Made by a program: the position numbers and the translations under genes. This document shows positions 1-12,843 of a stretch of 64,000 nucleotides of DNA, in pieces (within the stretch, counting starts at the first letter, position 1; every line of letters starts with the position of its first letter). Below the pieces are notes generated by a model. That model ran no database searches and was not told the origin of the DNA. It worked only from the letters and a program-made list of their open reading frames with translations. The stretch lies in assembly GCA_018873225.1 (NCBI GenBank), contig JAEILZ010000002.1, positions 806,001 to 870,000 of the forward strand, read 5' to 3'. This DNA comes from [Phialemoniopsis] sp. UDSM-2020 (lineage: Eukaryota > Ascomycota > Sordariomycetes > Thyridiales > Thyridiaceae).

Positions 1-929
1 ATGAGTTGCCAGCTGACGAGAGGACCGCTCGTGACTTGTCCAAGTCCCCAGTAGATGACAAGAAAAGGCACAGGCAGGAAGCCATTCAACACTGTCCAGA
101 GACCGAAGCGCAGAGGTTGCTCCTTCTGAGTGTACCACATGGTCGTGACCAGGAGCAGGCCAGGAACAAGACTGGATTCACAGATTCTGAGAAGATTGTC
201 AATAACCAGACAGTATCACATCTGTCGAAGGATCTTTGACATACCCGAGGATCAGACGCAAGACCATCAAGCCGGCAAAGTTCTTGGCGCCGACACATCC
301 GAGAAGGGTACCACCCCAGATAAAGTATGCAATGCCCATGACCTTGCCAGCGTGCCAGTATTGGAGCGCACGACCCGACACGAAAGCGCCGGCGAGGTAG
401 CCAAGGTAGAAGATCTGTAGGGGGGTGTATTCGTTAGGCTCAAGATAGATCGGATTTCCTTGAGCGGAACACTTACCGAGACACACCAAGAGTACTCCTG
501 GTCCTTGAGACCAAGGTCCTCGCGGATACCATACGTAGCGGCAGCTCCGAGAGCAGACTGTGGAGAGGCAGCACTGTTAGAGGGCCTTGATACAACATAG
601 GCGTGTGCAGCAACTAGATTATGCCTACCTTGTCTACGAACTGCAGGCCACAGGCCCAGGCGGCCAGGGGCATGATACGCCAGTCAATCTTGCGGCGGAC
701 AGCATCCTTCTCTGCATATGTCTTTAGCATCGAGACATCAATGATGGACTGAAAATGGCAGTGGCACCATACCTTCCTCAGAGAACTGCTCCCGAACTAC
801 AGCAGGGAGGCCCTCGGCGACGCTGTGCACCTCATCACCTTCACGGTGTGCGGCATCGTCGACCTTTTCGAGCATGGTGGTGTCTGGAGTCTTGTGCTCG
901 GGATCAGTGGCGACCATTGTATCAATCAA
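1..929 (-). CDS. MFS transporter, Dal5/anion:cation symporter type (3' end outside window)
   Basis: N-terminal part of a plasma-membrane major facilitator transporter of the allantoate/nicotinate/pantothenate permease group. Exons read 629-929, 477-557, 245-414 and 1-186, with GT..AG introns; the frame is continuous. The ATG may be 929 or 917 (two in-frame Met four codons apart). The acidic N-terminus is followed by RRKIDWRIMPLAAWACGLQF, the first-helix signature of Dal5-like carriers, then SALGAAATYGIREDLGL and later helices (IFYLGYLAGAFVSGRALQYW, TTMWYTQKEQP). The C-terminal half lies beyond the left edge. It is divergent from the FAD dehydrogenase at 1444, so substrate import and oxidation may be coupled, but the substrate cannot be told from sequence. 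Confidence 0.85.
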
Positions 930-1443
930 GTGACAATGAAGAGTTTTGTCGGAGTATCAAGAAGACAAAACGTGGAGTTGCGAAGGACAAGTCACTTGTT
1001 GTTCTGTTTTCAGGACCTTGTGTCGGCGATCCTCCCGGTCTTATGTATGGGACAGCCCAGTCTCAGGGGGCAGAATGGCCAAGCTGGCCAATCATGCGTG
1101 CGGCATGCCGAATTATGCGTCGAAACCCTGGGAGACCGAGGTGACCCGGAACTGGGGAAACAAAGTCTGGGGTACGTTGCATGCACAGGCGAGTCTGGGG
1201 CGCGCGTTGCGCATGCACACTCTGTGCTGGTGATGATGGTGTGGAGCTAAGAGCGCCCATCCGGTCCGGTTGTGGGGGCACCGGTGCTTTGATCAACTCG
1301 CCGTGATCCGGAGGGTCAACCCCAGGCCCAGACCATGCTCGGGGTTACAGTTTCCGGGGAAATCACTCCGCAGTGCGCAATAAATTCAATGGGGGATCTT
1401 CCTAACGGACCTTTGAACGTGTAAAGTTCGCGTATCGCATAGA
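930..1443. promoter_or_regulatory. Divergent intergenic region between transporter and FAD dehydrogenase
   Basis: About 510 bp lie between two outward-facing start codons and must hold both promoters. I see no convincing ORF and no clear TATA box or palindromic operator. Confidence 0.5.
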
Positions 1444-3156
1444 ATGACTGCATCAAAGATGGAGACGCTCGAGGTTGACGTACTGGTTTGCGGAGGAGGC
1501 ATGTCGGGCATGTCCTGCGCCTCCTTCGCAGCCCAGGCCGGCGCCAAGGTCCTAGTGGCAGAGAAACAGCCTCATGTTGGAGGTTCGTCCGTGTACTCGG
1601 CCGGCATGTTGTAAGTGATATTCGAAGGCCATTCAGAAATTTTGTGTATTCTAACAAGAGTTCGCCTTCAAGCTGGGCGCCCAAGAGTTACCAGAAGCTC
1701 CGATCATGGATTCCGCAGGGCGAACCCGACCTGCAAAAGGCCTGGATGGACGATTACCTGCGAGCTGTTCAGTGGATGAGGGAACAAGGCATACCTACAT
1801 CAGGCCAATTTGGCCCGATCATGACCATCGGTAAGCAGCGCTCCCCGATCAGGTCCCATGAAGTCCACCAGCTGATTGATCGCGTGTGGTAGGTATCGGT
1901 TATCCAATTAAGATTCCTAACCTACACGAGCTGCACAAGAAGAGGATCGAGGACAGCAAGTCCGGCTCGCGAATCATGACATCGACCAAGGTAGTCGAGC
2001 TCCTGCAGGATGGATCGCGCATCACTGGAGCGATACTAGATTACAGCCCATCGAACACGACGCAAAGTCGACGCATTAAGGTAGTTGCTAAGCTGACCGT
2101 CCTGTCGACCGGCGGTTTTCAAGGCTCAGCAAGTCTGCGAGCCAAGTACCTTGGCCCAGGCGGAGACAACATCATGGTCCGGTCAAACAGTGGCTCCGTC
2201 GGCGATGGCCTCAAGCTTGCGCTTTCGGCCGGTGCAGAGACGAGTCGTGGCATGGCGACCTACTACGGCCACCTCATGGCATCGCCTCTTCGCAAGGAAG
2301 ACATCACACCGCAAGATTACCTGCTACTGGCACAATATCGTAAGCGAAGCCCTCTTCAAAGCCAAAGTGGTCCATAGCTCACATGTCTGCGCAGAATCAA
2401 GACGTTGTCTCCTCATCAACCAGCACGGCCTACGTTTCGCAGACGAGACGACTGGAGACGAGGTCGTAAATCAGTATCTCGCGAAGCAAGACAACCAAAA
2501 GGGCTTCATCCTGTTCAAGTGAGTTAATGTTTCTCCATAATGACCTGGAGGTTTACTAACGAAAGAACAGTGATGACATCCGCGCCAAGTACTGCGTATC
2601 GCCTCCCTTCCCCAACGCAGGCAACCTCGACCGCCTCGCCAAGGCCCGCCAGCACGGCTGCCGCGTCACCGAAGCAAAGACTCTAGAAGGCCTGCTCGAG
2701 AAGCTCGAGGCATGGGGCGTCAACGCCAACAACGCCCGCCGCACCATCGACAACTACCACCGCTACGTCGCGCTCGGCGACCGCTCCGCTCCCCTCGACT
2801 ACCCCGTGGGCGCTACCGGCGCTCCGCCTACGTCTCTTCTCGACGGCAATGGGCCGTACTTTGCGATGGAGGTCCAGCCTTCAATCACGTTCACGTACGG
2901 CGGCATCGCCATCGACAAGGTCGGACGGGCGGTGAATGCGGACAAGTCGCCCATCCCCGGCCTGCTCGTCGCAGGTGTCGATGGTGGTGGCTTCAGCAAC
3001 TTGGGCTACGCGGGAGGTCTCGCTCTTGCGTTTGTGACGGGGTACTGGGCGGCGCGGGAAGCAGCCAAACAACTGCGCCTTGCTATCCCCGAGCTGCCCG
3101 AAGCGTCTCGGCGAGATCTGGCCAGTGTCGCCGAGTTCCCCTCGAGCCGGTTGTAG
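1444..3156 (+). CDS. FAD-dependent dehydrogenase, fumarate reductase/3-ketosteroid dehydrogenase-like (FAD_binding_2)
   Basis: A 493-residue flavoprotein in five exons: 1444-1610, 1673-1830, 1893-2339, 2395-2518 and 2571-3156. The N-terminus VDVLVCGGGMSGMSCASFAA is a Rossmann dinucleotide-binding fold (GxGxxG-like, here GGGMSG), followed by AEKQPHVGGSS, which fits the second FAD contact. The C-terminus GLLVAGVDGGGFSNLGYAGG is the closing FAD-binding motif of this family. Members oxidise or desaturate small organic substrates (fumarate/succinate, ketosteroids and others); the substrate here is unknown. No signal peptide or membrane helix is visible. ATG 1444 is the first in frame and lies 11 codons before the FAD motif, as usual. 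Its divergent neighbour is a small-molecule transporter. Confidence 0.85.
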
Positions 3157-4033
3157 CGGCGGCTGTGAAGTGGGTGTGGTGACAAGGAAGCATGAAAGAA
3201 CGTGTGCTAGTGGAGTCGACTCGAATAGCATGCATAATCTGTAGACAAATATACATTCACAATACTACTTACCCTGTCTGCGCTGTCTGCTCCCCTCTCC
3301 AAGAGTTCGTGATGTTGGCCCCTCATGCGCGCCCCTGCTTGTGCTGACCCCACAGATGCGGAGCCCGGTCGGGACCCAAGCTGCCCTCTTCTTGCCTCGC
3401 AGGCTCCATTCATCTCGTGAGTTGATGGAGCATCTCCGTTGATCTGCAGCGTACACGTTGGAGTGGTGGGCTCTAGAGCGGGACGGACCGGCCGGATAAC
3501 CCGGCGCGACGTCGGCTCAGAGAAGCCAGCGTCATCAAGGTTTGGAATGGTCGACTTGAGGGTGATGTGTTATGTGCGTGGGATGTGTAAATGCTGGTCG
3601 GCATTCGTGCGCAGCACGGCCGGGCATTGTAAACATGTTGCTGAACCTACGGTAGATGCGGCCAAATGCAGCATGCGATGCAACGCTTCGGACGTCAAAG
3701 CATATTTCCTAATGTCAGTTACATGACATAAATACTTAGCAAGCGAGGTGATGGATTTGGGATTAGACGAGATGTATTGTTGACATTTACATGCACATCA
3801 AGCGAGGAACAGGTTTTGTTTGGGGAAATGCCAAAGTGCCAATTCGACTCTAACTAGCGGTCCCGTTTCTTCTCATTCCGAGGCTAATAAAAAAACATCC
3901 CTAGGTATCATAGTCCTACAATAAACGCCTGTTGATCCCCATTGTTGCCTTTGATCATGACCGACATTGACGATGATGGGTATCTTCCTCCTCCGTCTGG
4001 CACATGCGCGAAAAGCTTGAGAGGTTGGCACGC
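3157..4033. other. Intergenic, convergent 3' regions
   Basis: About 880 bp between the stop codons of two convergent genes. It holds 3' UTRs and an AATAAA-like A-rich stretch near 3885-3925. I see no supported gene. Confidence 0.4.
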
Positions 4034-4314
4034 TTAGTGGGTAGCGGCCTGCTTGTTAGCCTCGGCAGAAGCGTCGTGCTTGTGCTCGTTGGACTTGTCC
4101 TTGAGGGCATCGAAGCCAGCCTCGACACTGTAGAAAAGGGATATTAGTACATGTGAAGAAGCGGAAGAGTGGTGGAGGGAGAGTAAGCGTACCGAGTGCC
4201 GACGTTGGCGTTGTTGTCCTTGGCAACCTCCTTGTTGGCCTCCTTGGAGGCACCGTAGGTGGCGCTCTTGACGGAGTCAGAGACGTAGTTGGCGGCCTGC
4301 TTGATGGAGTCCAT
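4034..4314 (-). CDS. grg-1: Glucose-repressible/clock-controlled small protein, Grg1/CCG-1 family
   Basis: A 71-residue hydrophilic protein in two exons (4193-4314 and 4034-4127). It begins MDSIKQAANYVSDSVKSA and continues with ASKEANKEVAKDNN and ends SAEANKQAATH. These alternating Ala/Lys/Asn segments and the small size match Neurospora grg-1/ccg-1, a glucose-repressed, starvation- and clock-induced gene of unknown biochemical role. The protein is predicted to be a soluble amphipathic helix, resembling LEA-type stress proteins. The upstream region on this strand contains an AT-rich TATTTAAT box near 4442-4450, consistent with a strong inducible promoter. The name is by family resemblance; orthology is not tested. 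Confidence 0.85.
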
Positions 4315-6392
4315 GTTGATGGGTTGGTTTGTTTGTGGTGGGTGGTTGGTGTTTGAAGATGTGAAGATTGTTTGAAGCTGTTTGAGTTGCTTTGTGGATG
4401 ACGAGAGAAGATGGATGGCAGAGAGGAGGGGGAGAAAGACTGATTAAATACCCCGCGGGAGGGGATGTCGTGACTGGCTAGGTAGCTGGGTGATGAGTGT
4501 GGCAGGAGGCAGTGAGTGACAACCTCCCTAGTGAATCGATCTGAACGATGGGACGACGTAGGCGGCTCTTGCTGCAATCGGGACTGCAAACTGCTGCTGC
4601 TGCCCCACGCTCGCAGTCCGGAAAGCTTAATCTGGGGAGAGGGAAAGAGCAAGCTTCACTACGTCATCGCCCTCCCCAACCAGCGATATGACGCTAAATC
4701 AGCCCTAGCTGCAGGGGCAAGTGCCAATGACCGGGCCACATGAGCAGAAAAGCGGGGACTGTATCTATCCAGATCGGGATTAGGCTGGTTCTGACGTCCA
4801 TCGATGCTGGGAGCTTTCTCTCACTTAGCGACCATTCGATGGTTGGTTTTCTAGCCTAAAACTGCCTATCTATTGCTCCAGCAATTGGCCAGAATAGCTC
4901 CCTGGCCATTTAGCGTTAGGTTTTGCCTAGTTTCAAGGAGCTCTTGGTGGCGGCAGATTCCACAGTGGCTGGTGCACCGACCACCCTTCCCCCTCGCGTA
5001 CCATCGCCATCTGCTTCGATCTCCAAAAAGTGATGAGGTCATAGTTTACCACCCACGTCATCGTCACGTCTTCTTGCCTCCCACCACGACCACAACTCCC
5101 TGCCTGCCATGGACCTGCCAACCGTATTCCACGAGCGTGACCCCTGACGTCGAATCGTTCCAGATCGTTCGATATGTCCCGCACATGCAGGGGCTCCGCG
5201 CACCTCATTGGATCACAGAAGGAAACCCTCGCGTGGCGCGGTTCCTGCCATACGTACACTTGGACCTTGGGGCATCTTGACAGATATGCTGATCCGTATC
5301 ACTCCGGCTACCAAGCCACGCAGCCGCGACCCTGATGACGGCAAGCTTCAGATTGCCCCTTGAACTGATGAGGGGTCAGGGACGTCTGTTCCCGATCTCA
5401 GGGGAAGAGAGACGGGACAGATTACCTCGGCTTTGAAAGCCTAAGGTTGGAAGCTTGGACCTGGACGGCAACACCCGCGTGGGCGATGGGACGGCTCCTC
5501 GTGGAACCATCGGGATGACGTCTGTTCGGTTCCCGGCGGAAGTTCGCCATTGTCAAATGGTGCAATGTTGCTGAGTGAGCGTAGCGGTGTAGGCTCCCGT
5601 CATGCTGTTGTACGATGCTGCAATCGTGAGCAAAGCGCGTATTTGAGCCGAGCTCGGAGGGTTGGTGCACGGCAATAGGCAAATCGCAATGTTGCTCACC
5701 GCACTCACACAACGCTCTGTCCCCCGTGCCGCTTGCCTTCGGAAGATACACAGCTAGCCACCGTATACCTCATGAGATGAAGACCCGGAAGAGCTCGGTG
5801 CTGTTTGCTCAGCAAGCACGTAGGTCCGCTCCGGGTCAGGCCTTCGAACTTGGCTCACGTATGCACGGGACCACGTATGAAAACGACTTTGTTCTCGAAG
5901 AGGATTGAAACGAGCTATTCCTATCTCCATCCATGTTGGATAGGGTGCGCGTCGCTCTTTGACATGAATGTTCATTGAGTTCGATCCCATCGGCCCTCAT
6001 GCTCCATCGGCTCTTGCATGCGCTCAATGCGCCTCAAGCCGCAAGTGCTGGGGAGGCCTTATCTTATCGTCAAAGACTCTCATCTTAATCACTTGCTAGG
6101 AAGGTTAGATCCGGCATTGGATCAGAGCCCGGGCCAGGAGAATCCATTTTTGTTCGGGTACGACAGCCCGCAGATTGGGGGCTAAATTTGAGATCGAGTT
6201 TGGCAAAGGAAGCCCCCCTTCTAAAAGCATTCATAGGTAAAATTCGAATTTCTTCTCTCTCGTCCTCTCCTTTCCCTTCATAAGTCTACCCTTACCGTGC
6301 TGCGAGACGTGCACCAAAAGCCAATAGTTCAGGTGAGCTATTGCAATACTAACACAGTTGAAGACGGCGCCCCGGGCCAAGCTTTCCCAAAG
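4315..6392. other. Long gene-poor interval left of the retrotransposon
   Basis: The first ~300 bp are the grg-1 promoter. The remaining ~1.8 kb is of normal base composition with only short, unsupported ORFs on both strands. It ends at the CAAAG target-site copy of the LTR element. No RIP-like AT bias spills into it. I see no gene. Confidence 0.5.
6388..6392. repeat. Target-site duplication, left copy (CAAAG)
   Basis: CAAAG directly precedes the TG of the 5' LTR and is repeated exactly after the CA end of the 3' LTR. A 5-bp duplication is standard for copia integrases. Confidence 0.85.
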
Positions 6393-6586
6393 TGTCAGAA
6401 CCAAGGGATTCAATGATAGCACTCCCAGGGCGAGATTAGTATGTAGGCTTACTACTACTATAACTTACTGCCTTTAGTAGATTAACCCTACCCCTTTCCA
6501 CGCTATATATATAATTTATTTAGTTCCTTAGATACTTTAATATCATTAGATCTAATCCTTATATACCTTTTAGCTATAGTTTAATA
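6393..6586 (+). repeat. 5' LTR of the copia element
   Basis: This begins TGTCAGAACC and shares its whole length with 12650-12843. Its outer (left) half keeps normal GC content while its inner half is RIP-mutated, the mirror image of the 3' LTR. Confidence 0.88.
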
Positions 6587-9500
6587 GTTATAAATCTAGA
6601 TATTATATAATCTATTTAATTAGAATAAAAATTTAAAATTATTAATAATTATTATAAAATTAAGATTTTAAAATTATTAATTTTATATTTATAGAAAATA
6701 ATAGATAATTAAAATCTATTTTAAGATTTTAATTATTTATTCTTAATTATAATTTAAATTTAAGTTATTATTTTAATTTTAATTTTAATTATTTTATTAT
6801 ATTAATTATAGTTAAAGATAATAATAAGTTAATTTATAAAATAATTTTTATTATAGATTTAAATTAAAATACTTAATATAATTATATTGAAATTAAAATT
6901 AAAAATAAAAAGATTTAAAATTATATTAATCCTAATAAAAATAATATTTTAAAATCTTTAAATAAAACTTTAGAATTTTTAAAGGTTTTTATTATTAGAT
7001 AAATAACTTTTAATATTAATTATAAGAAGTTTATTAAGATAAAATTAATTTATAATTTATAATTTATTAATTAAAAGTAAAAAAATAATATTTATATAAA
7101 GTAAAAGATAAAATTAAATATTATTAATAATTTTATCTTTAAAATAATAAAAAAGTATATTATCTTTTTTAATAAATATATAAGAAAAGAATTAAATATT
7201 AAAAAAATAATTTTAAAAGAGAAAAAAAAGATTCTAATTAAAAAATTTAGAATCTTAAAAATAAAATTAATTATTTTATAAAGATAATTATATTTTTTAA
7301 ATTAAGCTTTTTAATTTATAGTTATTATTAAATATAAAAAAACTATTAAATTATTAAGATTTATTAAGCTAAAGATATAATTTAATAAATAGAAAATAGT
7401 ATTAAAAGAAGCTTAATATATAGATTTTTTTAATATTTAATATTTAAAACTAATAATTAATTTCTATTTAATAATTAAAAAGATTATAAATATAAATAAT
7501 TATTTTATTTAGTATTATTTTATAATATTTAATAATAATAATATTAATATTAATAAAGTTTTTAATAGATTTATATTTATTAATTATTTCTATTAATATA
7601 TTTAAATTTAAGAAAAAATAAATCTTAAGTTTATAAGATTTATTTTTATAATAATAAAAAATAATAAATAATTATTATTAAATCTATAATTAAAATTATA
7701 ATTAATATTTTAAGAAAAGATTTTAAAGATTTAAAAGAAGATTTATTTATATAAATTAAAAATATTTAAGATTTATTAAAAGAATATTTATTAGATTTTT
7801 TATCTTAATAAGAGATTTAATAATTATATTCTTTTTTAATAAAAAATAAAAAAAATATTAAAAAATTTTAAAAATAAAAATAGCTAAAAGAAGAAATTTA
7901 TAGTTATTATTAAAAAGTATTATAAGATTAAAAATAAAATTAATTAAAATAATATTATTAATATAGTTAAAAAAGGTCCTATAAGAAGTATTTATATTTA
8001 ATTTATAGTAAGTATTTTAAAAAGAAATTTCTACTTTTTAAAGAATTATTTTATTTATAATTTTAAATTATTAATTTATATTATTAATAATTAATAAAGA
8101 TTTATAAAAAGGATTATTTATTCTAATAAAGAATTAATCTATATAAAAGATTTATATTTTTATTATTATAAAAAAGAAGATATAAAGATTAAAATAATAA
8201 TATTAAAAGATAAAAATATTTTTATTTTAAAGAATATAATTCTTATTAAAAACTTTATAATTAATATTATAAGTTATAAACTCTTCAAAAAGATAGAATA
8301 TTATCTTAATAATAATAATAATACTATTTACTAAGGATTAATTTATAAAAGGATTATTTTTAAATTTAAATATTATTTTAATTAAAAAATAATTAATTAA
8401 AATAATAAGAATCTTAATAAGATAAATATAATTAATATAGTATTATTAAGATTATTATAATTAAATAATAAGATTAGTTATAAGTATTAGTATTATAAAA
8501 TAAATTATATTAGTAATAGAATCTTAAATTATTTTATTAGTAATACTTAAAAGATAGTAATTATTAATAAGAAATTAAATTATAAATATAAAGATTATAT
8601 TTAAACTAAGGCTACTTAGTAAATCTTATATTAGAAGCTAGATTATTTAATACTAAGATTCTATTATTATATTTTTATAGATATTTTTTATTTTTTAAAG
8701 TTTTATAATAGAATTTATATAATCTTTATCTTTAAGAATAAATAGTTAAAAAAGATTATAATATATTTTTTAATTAATAAAATAATAGTAGTAATTTATA
8801 AAATATTAATTAATTATATTAAAAGAATTAAAAGATAATAAGATATAAATATCTTTAAAAATAGAAATAATAATAAATCTATACTTATTAGTATTATTAT
8901 AAAGTAGTATTATAAAAAGAGTATTATATAGAAACTATTACTATTAATAATCTATAAACTAAATAATAATATTAAATACTTTAGAAAGATAATTAAAAGG
9001 ATTATTAATATTATTATTAGAAATAAAAGGCTTTTAAAAAATCTTATTTTTAAAGCCTATATAGTAATAGTATATCTATATAATAAAATATTATATTATT
9101 ATAATAGATAGAAATTACTAAATAAGGCTATTTAATAATAGATAAGAGATTATAAGAAAAGTTATAATATAATTAAAGAAAAAGATTAGTTATTATTTTA
9201 TTATATTAAAAAGTATAATTTAATAGGTTATTATTTAAAGAGTAATTATTATAATCTTATAATATTTATAGTAGCTAAATATATAAATTATATTTATATT
9301 AAATATCTTATAAGATATAAAGCTTTTAATATATAATATATATAATTACTTAAAAAATAGAAAATAATTATTATAAAAAATATTAGATTTAAAAAAGAAA
9401 TAATTTTTAATTTAAAGTATTATAATAGTAGCTATAAAAAACTAATTATATTCTCTTTTATATTAAAAGTTATAATATTCTTAGAATTATAAGATTATAA

Positions 9501-11699
9501 AAAGAAACCTTTTAAAACTAAAAATAAGCCTTTAGGGATTTTTAATCTTATAAGAAAGCTAATAAATAATTATAATAATAAATCTCTTATTAATTCTTTT
9601 AAGGTTAATTTAAATAAAAAAGTTAATTTTAAAATTATTAAAATAAGAAATTTTAAATATTTAATATTATATCTAAGTATTAAACTATTAATAATTAAGA
9701 TAATTATTATTTTATTATTTAACTTTTAATTTTTAATTTCTAGTCTAATAATACTAAAAATTTTATTAGAAAAAGAAAATAATATAATTTTATTCTTATA
9801 AAATTTTTAGGAAGATCTAATAACTTTTTAAAAATTATAAAGATTTAATTAAAATTAGATTATTATAAAGTATATTATAGAATCTATAGCTTAAAAGTAA
9901 TTCTATTATAAAAAAATAAATAGAGCCTATATAGTTATTAAAGATAATTTAAATAATAACTTTTAAAACCCTTTAAATAGCTATATAATTATTAAATTAT
10001 TACTAAATAGAGTAGCTAAAAAGGCTTATACTTTCTTTATAGTTATAATTAATCTTAGAAATTCTAATTAAAAGAAAAATAAATTTCTATTATATCTTTA
10101 TAAATTAAAACTATTAGTAGTATCTAAGAATTAGTATAAAACTAAAAATAGTTTATATATCTTTTATTAGTTTATAGCTATAGAAAAAGAATATTATAAA
10201 GTTTAAAATATTAATACTATAAAGATTATTAATTAAAAAAAGATTAAAAATAAAAAATTTCTTTTTAAATAAATATATATTTATAAATTTAATAATAATA
10301 AATATTTTATTTAGTTTAAAATATAAATCTATATAAGAAATAATTAATAACTTATTATAAAATAAGATATCTATATAACTATTTTAATAATTAAATTATT
10401 TAAAATTATATTAATTATTATTATAAGATTTAAATTAAAAGTTAAATAAATAGATATAATTAATATCTTTATAAATACTATTCTTAATAAGAAGATTTAT
10501 ATTATTCTTCCTAAAGGATTTAATTAAAAAAATAAAATTAATAAACTTATTAAAGCTCTTTATAAATTAAAAATCTCTTTATATTTATAATAAAAACTAC
10601 TCTTTAAAGTTTTTATTATAATAAGATTAAAATAGTTAAAAAAAAAGTTTTATCTTTTTTATAATAATTTTATTTATATATTCTTTTATATTAATAATAT
10701 TATCTATTATTATTACTTTAAAAATAAAACTAAAATTATAAAGTTTAAAGAAAGCCTTATAAATTAATTTAAAATAAAGGATTTTAAGAATATTAAAAAT
10801 TTTTTTAGAATAATAATTTATTAAAATAATAATCTTAATAAGATTTAAATTAATTAAGAAAATAAAATAGTTAATTTAGCTTTTTATTATAAGCTTTATA
10901 ATATTAAAAGGTATTTTTATATCTTTTTAAAGATTATAAATTTTTAATTTTATAAAGATTAAGTTTTATCTTAAGAGATTTATATCTTCTAATAGAAAAT
11001 AAAATTCTTTATTTATATCTATATTACTATAAAATTAAATATTACTAAAGTAGTTATAATATTAATCTTATTTATAATTAATCTCTTATTAGAAATCTTT
11101 AAAAAGATAAATTATATTATTTATTATTTTCTTAATATTAAGAATTTAAAATTACTTTTTAATAAAGATAATTCTAATTAAATTTTTAAGGTTTATATAG
11201 ATACTTTATTTATAAATAATTAAGAGATAAAATATTCTTTTTAGGGATATTTTATAATATTATTTAGAAGTATTATTAATTAGAAAGTAGCTAAATAAGA
11301 TATTATTATAATCTTATTAATTAAAATTAAATTTCTAATATTAACTTTTATTATTAAATAAATTATTATAATAATAAGATTTTTTATTTTTTTAATTTTT
11401 AATTTTAATTAATAGTTAAAAATCTTTTATAATAATTAATAGATAATTTATTTTATATTAGATTAATAATCTTAAATTAAAACTATTTTTAAGTATATTA
11501 ATATTTATAATATATAGGCTTATTAAGAGATTTAAAAGAGGATCTTTATAATTAATTATTTTAATATTAAGAAGATAAAAATAAATAGATTTATAAAGAT
11601 CTTAAATTGTAATTACTATTCTATTTTTATTAAGTAATTAAATTTTTATTTTTATTTTTTATTTATTTTAAAAGATAATAAATAATTAATAAGAAAGAC

Positions 11700-12121
11700 T
11701 TTAGTTTTATTATTAGTTATTATAAAGATTAGATTAATAGTTTTAATTTTTTTTTTTAACTTAAAAATTAAACTATTTATTTAAAAAAAAAAAAAATAAT
11801 AATATTTATACTAGTAAAATAATCTTCTATTTATATTAATAACTTTAAAGAATAAATCTATTATAATTATTATTTATAAATTCTTTTTAATCCTTTTAAT
11901 TAAAAAGGGTTTTAATCTTATTAATAATTATTATAAAGATTAAATTAATAGTTTTAAGTTTTTTTTTTAAATTAAGAATTAAATTAATAATTAAAAAAAA
12001 AAAAAAAAAATATAATATTAATATTAACTAAATAATCTCCTATTTATATTAATATTAATAGTTTTAAAGAGTAGAATTATTTAAATTATTATTTATAAAT
12101 CTTTTTTAATATTTTTTCTTT
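11700..12121 (+). repeat. Tandem duplication of about 211 bp inside the copia 3' region
   Basis: The run containing TATAAAGATTA at about 11721 recurs at about 11932. Each copy continues through a poly-T tract, a poly-A tract, an AATAATCT(T/C)C(T)ATTTATATTAAT segment and ATTATTTATAAAT. The two copies lie between the RNase H trace and the 3' LTR. Confidence 0.65.
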
Positions 12122-12649
12122 ATATTAATTATTATTAAAAGTTAAAAAGAAAAATAAAAAAAAGATATTTTCTAAGGGATTTAAATCTTAAGAATATTAA
12201 TTTTAAAAATAAACCTAAAAACCTATAAATACTATTTAAGATTTTAATTAAAATACCTAAATAATCTATTAAAAGATTAATTTAAATATTTAAAGATCTA
12301 ATTAAGAATTAAACTTAAAATTCTCTTAGTAAATAAAAAATATATTATTATTATATTATTAAATTATTATTAAAAAAGAATAATACTAATTAAAACTATA
12401 AAGATTTTATTAAAATAAAAAGATTCTTATAAAAATAAAACTATAAATAAAAAGAACTTTAAAAAGTATCTATTCTATTTAAATAGATAAAAATAAATAT
12501 AATATTTAATATATAAAAAGATAAAACTATTTAAAACTATAAAGATTAATTAGAACTAAATCTCTAAGAAAAATTATATATTATTTATTATAATAGTTAG
12601 AAATAGCTTTAAATAGTTTAAGATAGCTTTTAATTAATCTAAGGAGATA

Positions 12650-12843
12650 TATTAGAACTAAAGGATTTAATAATAGTACTTCTAGGGCGAGATTAGTATA
12701 TAGATTTATTACTACTATAACTTACTGCCTTTAGTAGATTAGTCCTATCCCTTTCCATGCTATATATGTGATTTATTTGGTTCCTTAGACACTTTAATAT
12801 CATTGGATCTGACCCCTACGCGCCCCTTGGCTGTGGCTTGACA
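12650..12843 (+). repeat. 3' LTR of the copia element
   Basis: A 194-bp copy of the left LTR. The inner (left) part is C-to-T/G-to-A mutated, while the outer part (from about 12780) retains normal GC and ends in CA at 12843. The right copy of the CAAAG duplication follows at 12844-12848. Confidence 0.88.

Larger units (their letters stand above)
6393..12843 (+). mobile_element. RIP-degraded Ty1/copia LTR retrotransposon, 6.45 kb, full length
   Basis: Two 194-bp LTRs (6393-6586 and 12650-12843) flank an internal region almost devoid of G and C. Flanks carry the same 5-bp target duplication, CAAAG (6388-6392 and 12844-12848). Decayed coding traces still read on the plus strand in copia order. 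An integrase-like patch lies at about 8850-9350 (traces of NGGTEYF and YLYNKILYYYN). Reverse transcriptase follows at about 10100-10900 (ILPKGF..KLIKALYKLK), then RNase H at about 11180-11650 (YIDTLF..SF.GYFIILF). INT before RT-RH distinguishes copia from gypsy. C-to-T and G-to-A change is so dense that no long ORF survives. A polypurine-like AAGGAGATAT precedes the 3' LTR. Confidence 0.9.

Noticed and set aside
4056..4652. 198-codon minus-strand ORF over the grg-1 locus
   Set aside because: It runs through the promoter, the intron and out of frame over the conserved 71-residue protein. The spliced grg-1 model is far better.
6430..12780. AT-rich block read as a centromere fragment, mitochondrial insertion or gene-poor isochore
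   Set aside because: The ends are LTRs with TG/CA termini and an exact CAAAG target duplication, and decayed copia integrase, RT and RNase H traces are in order. A single RIPed element explains it.
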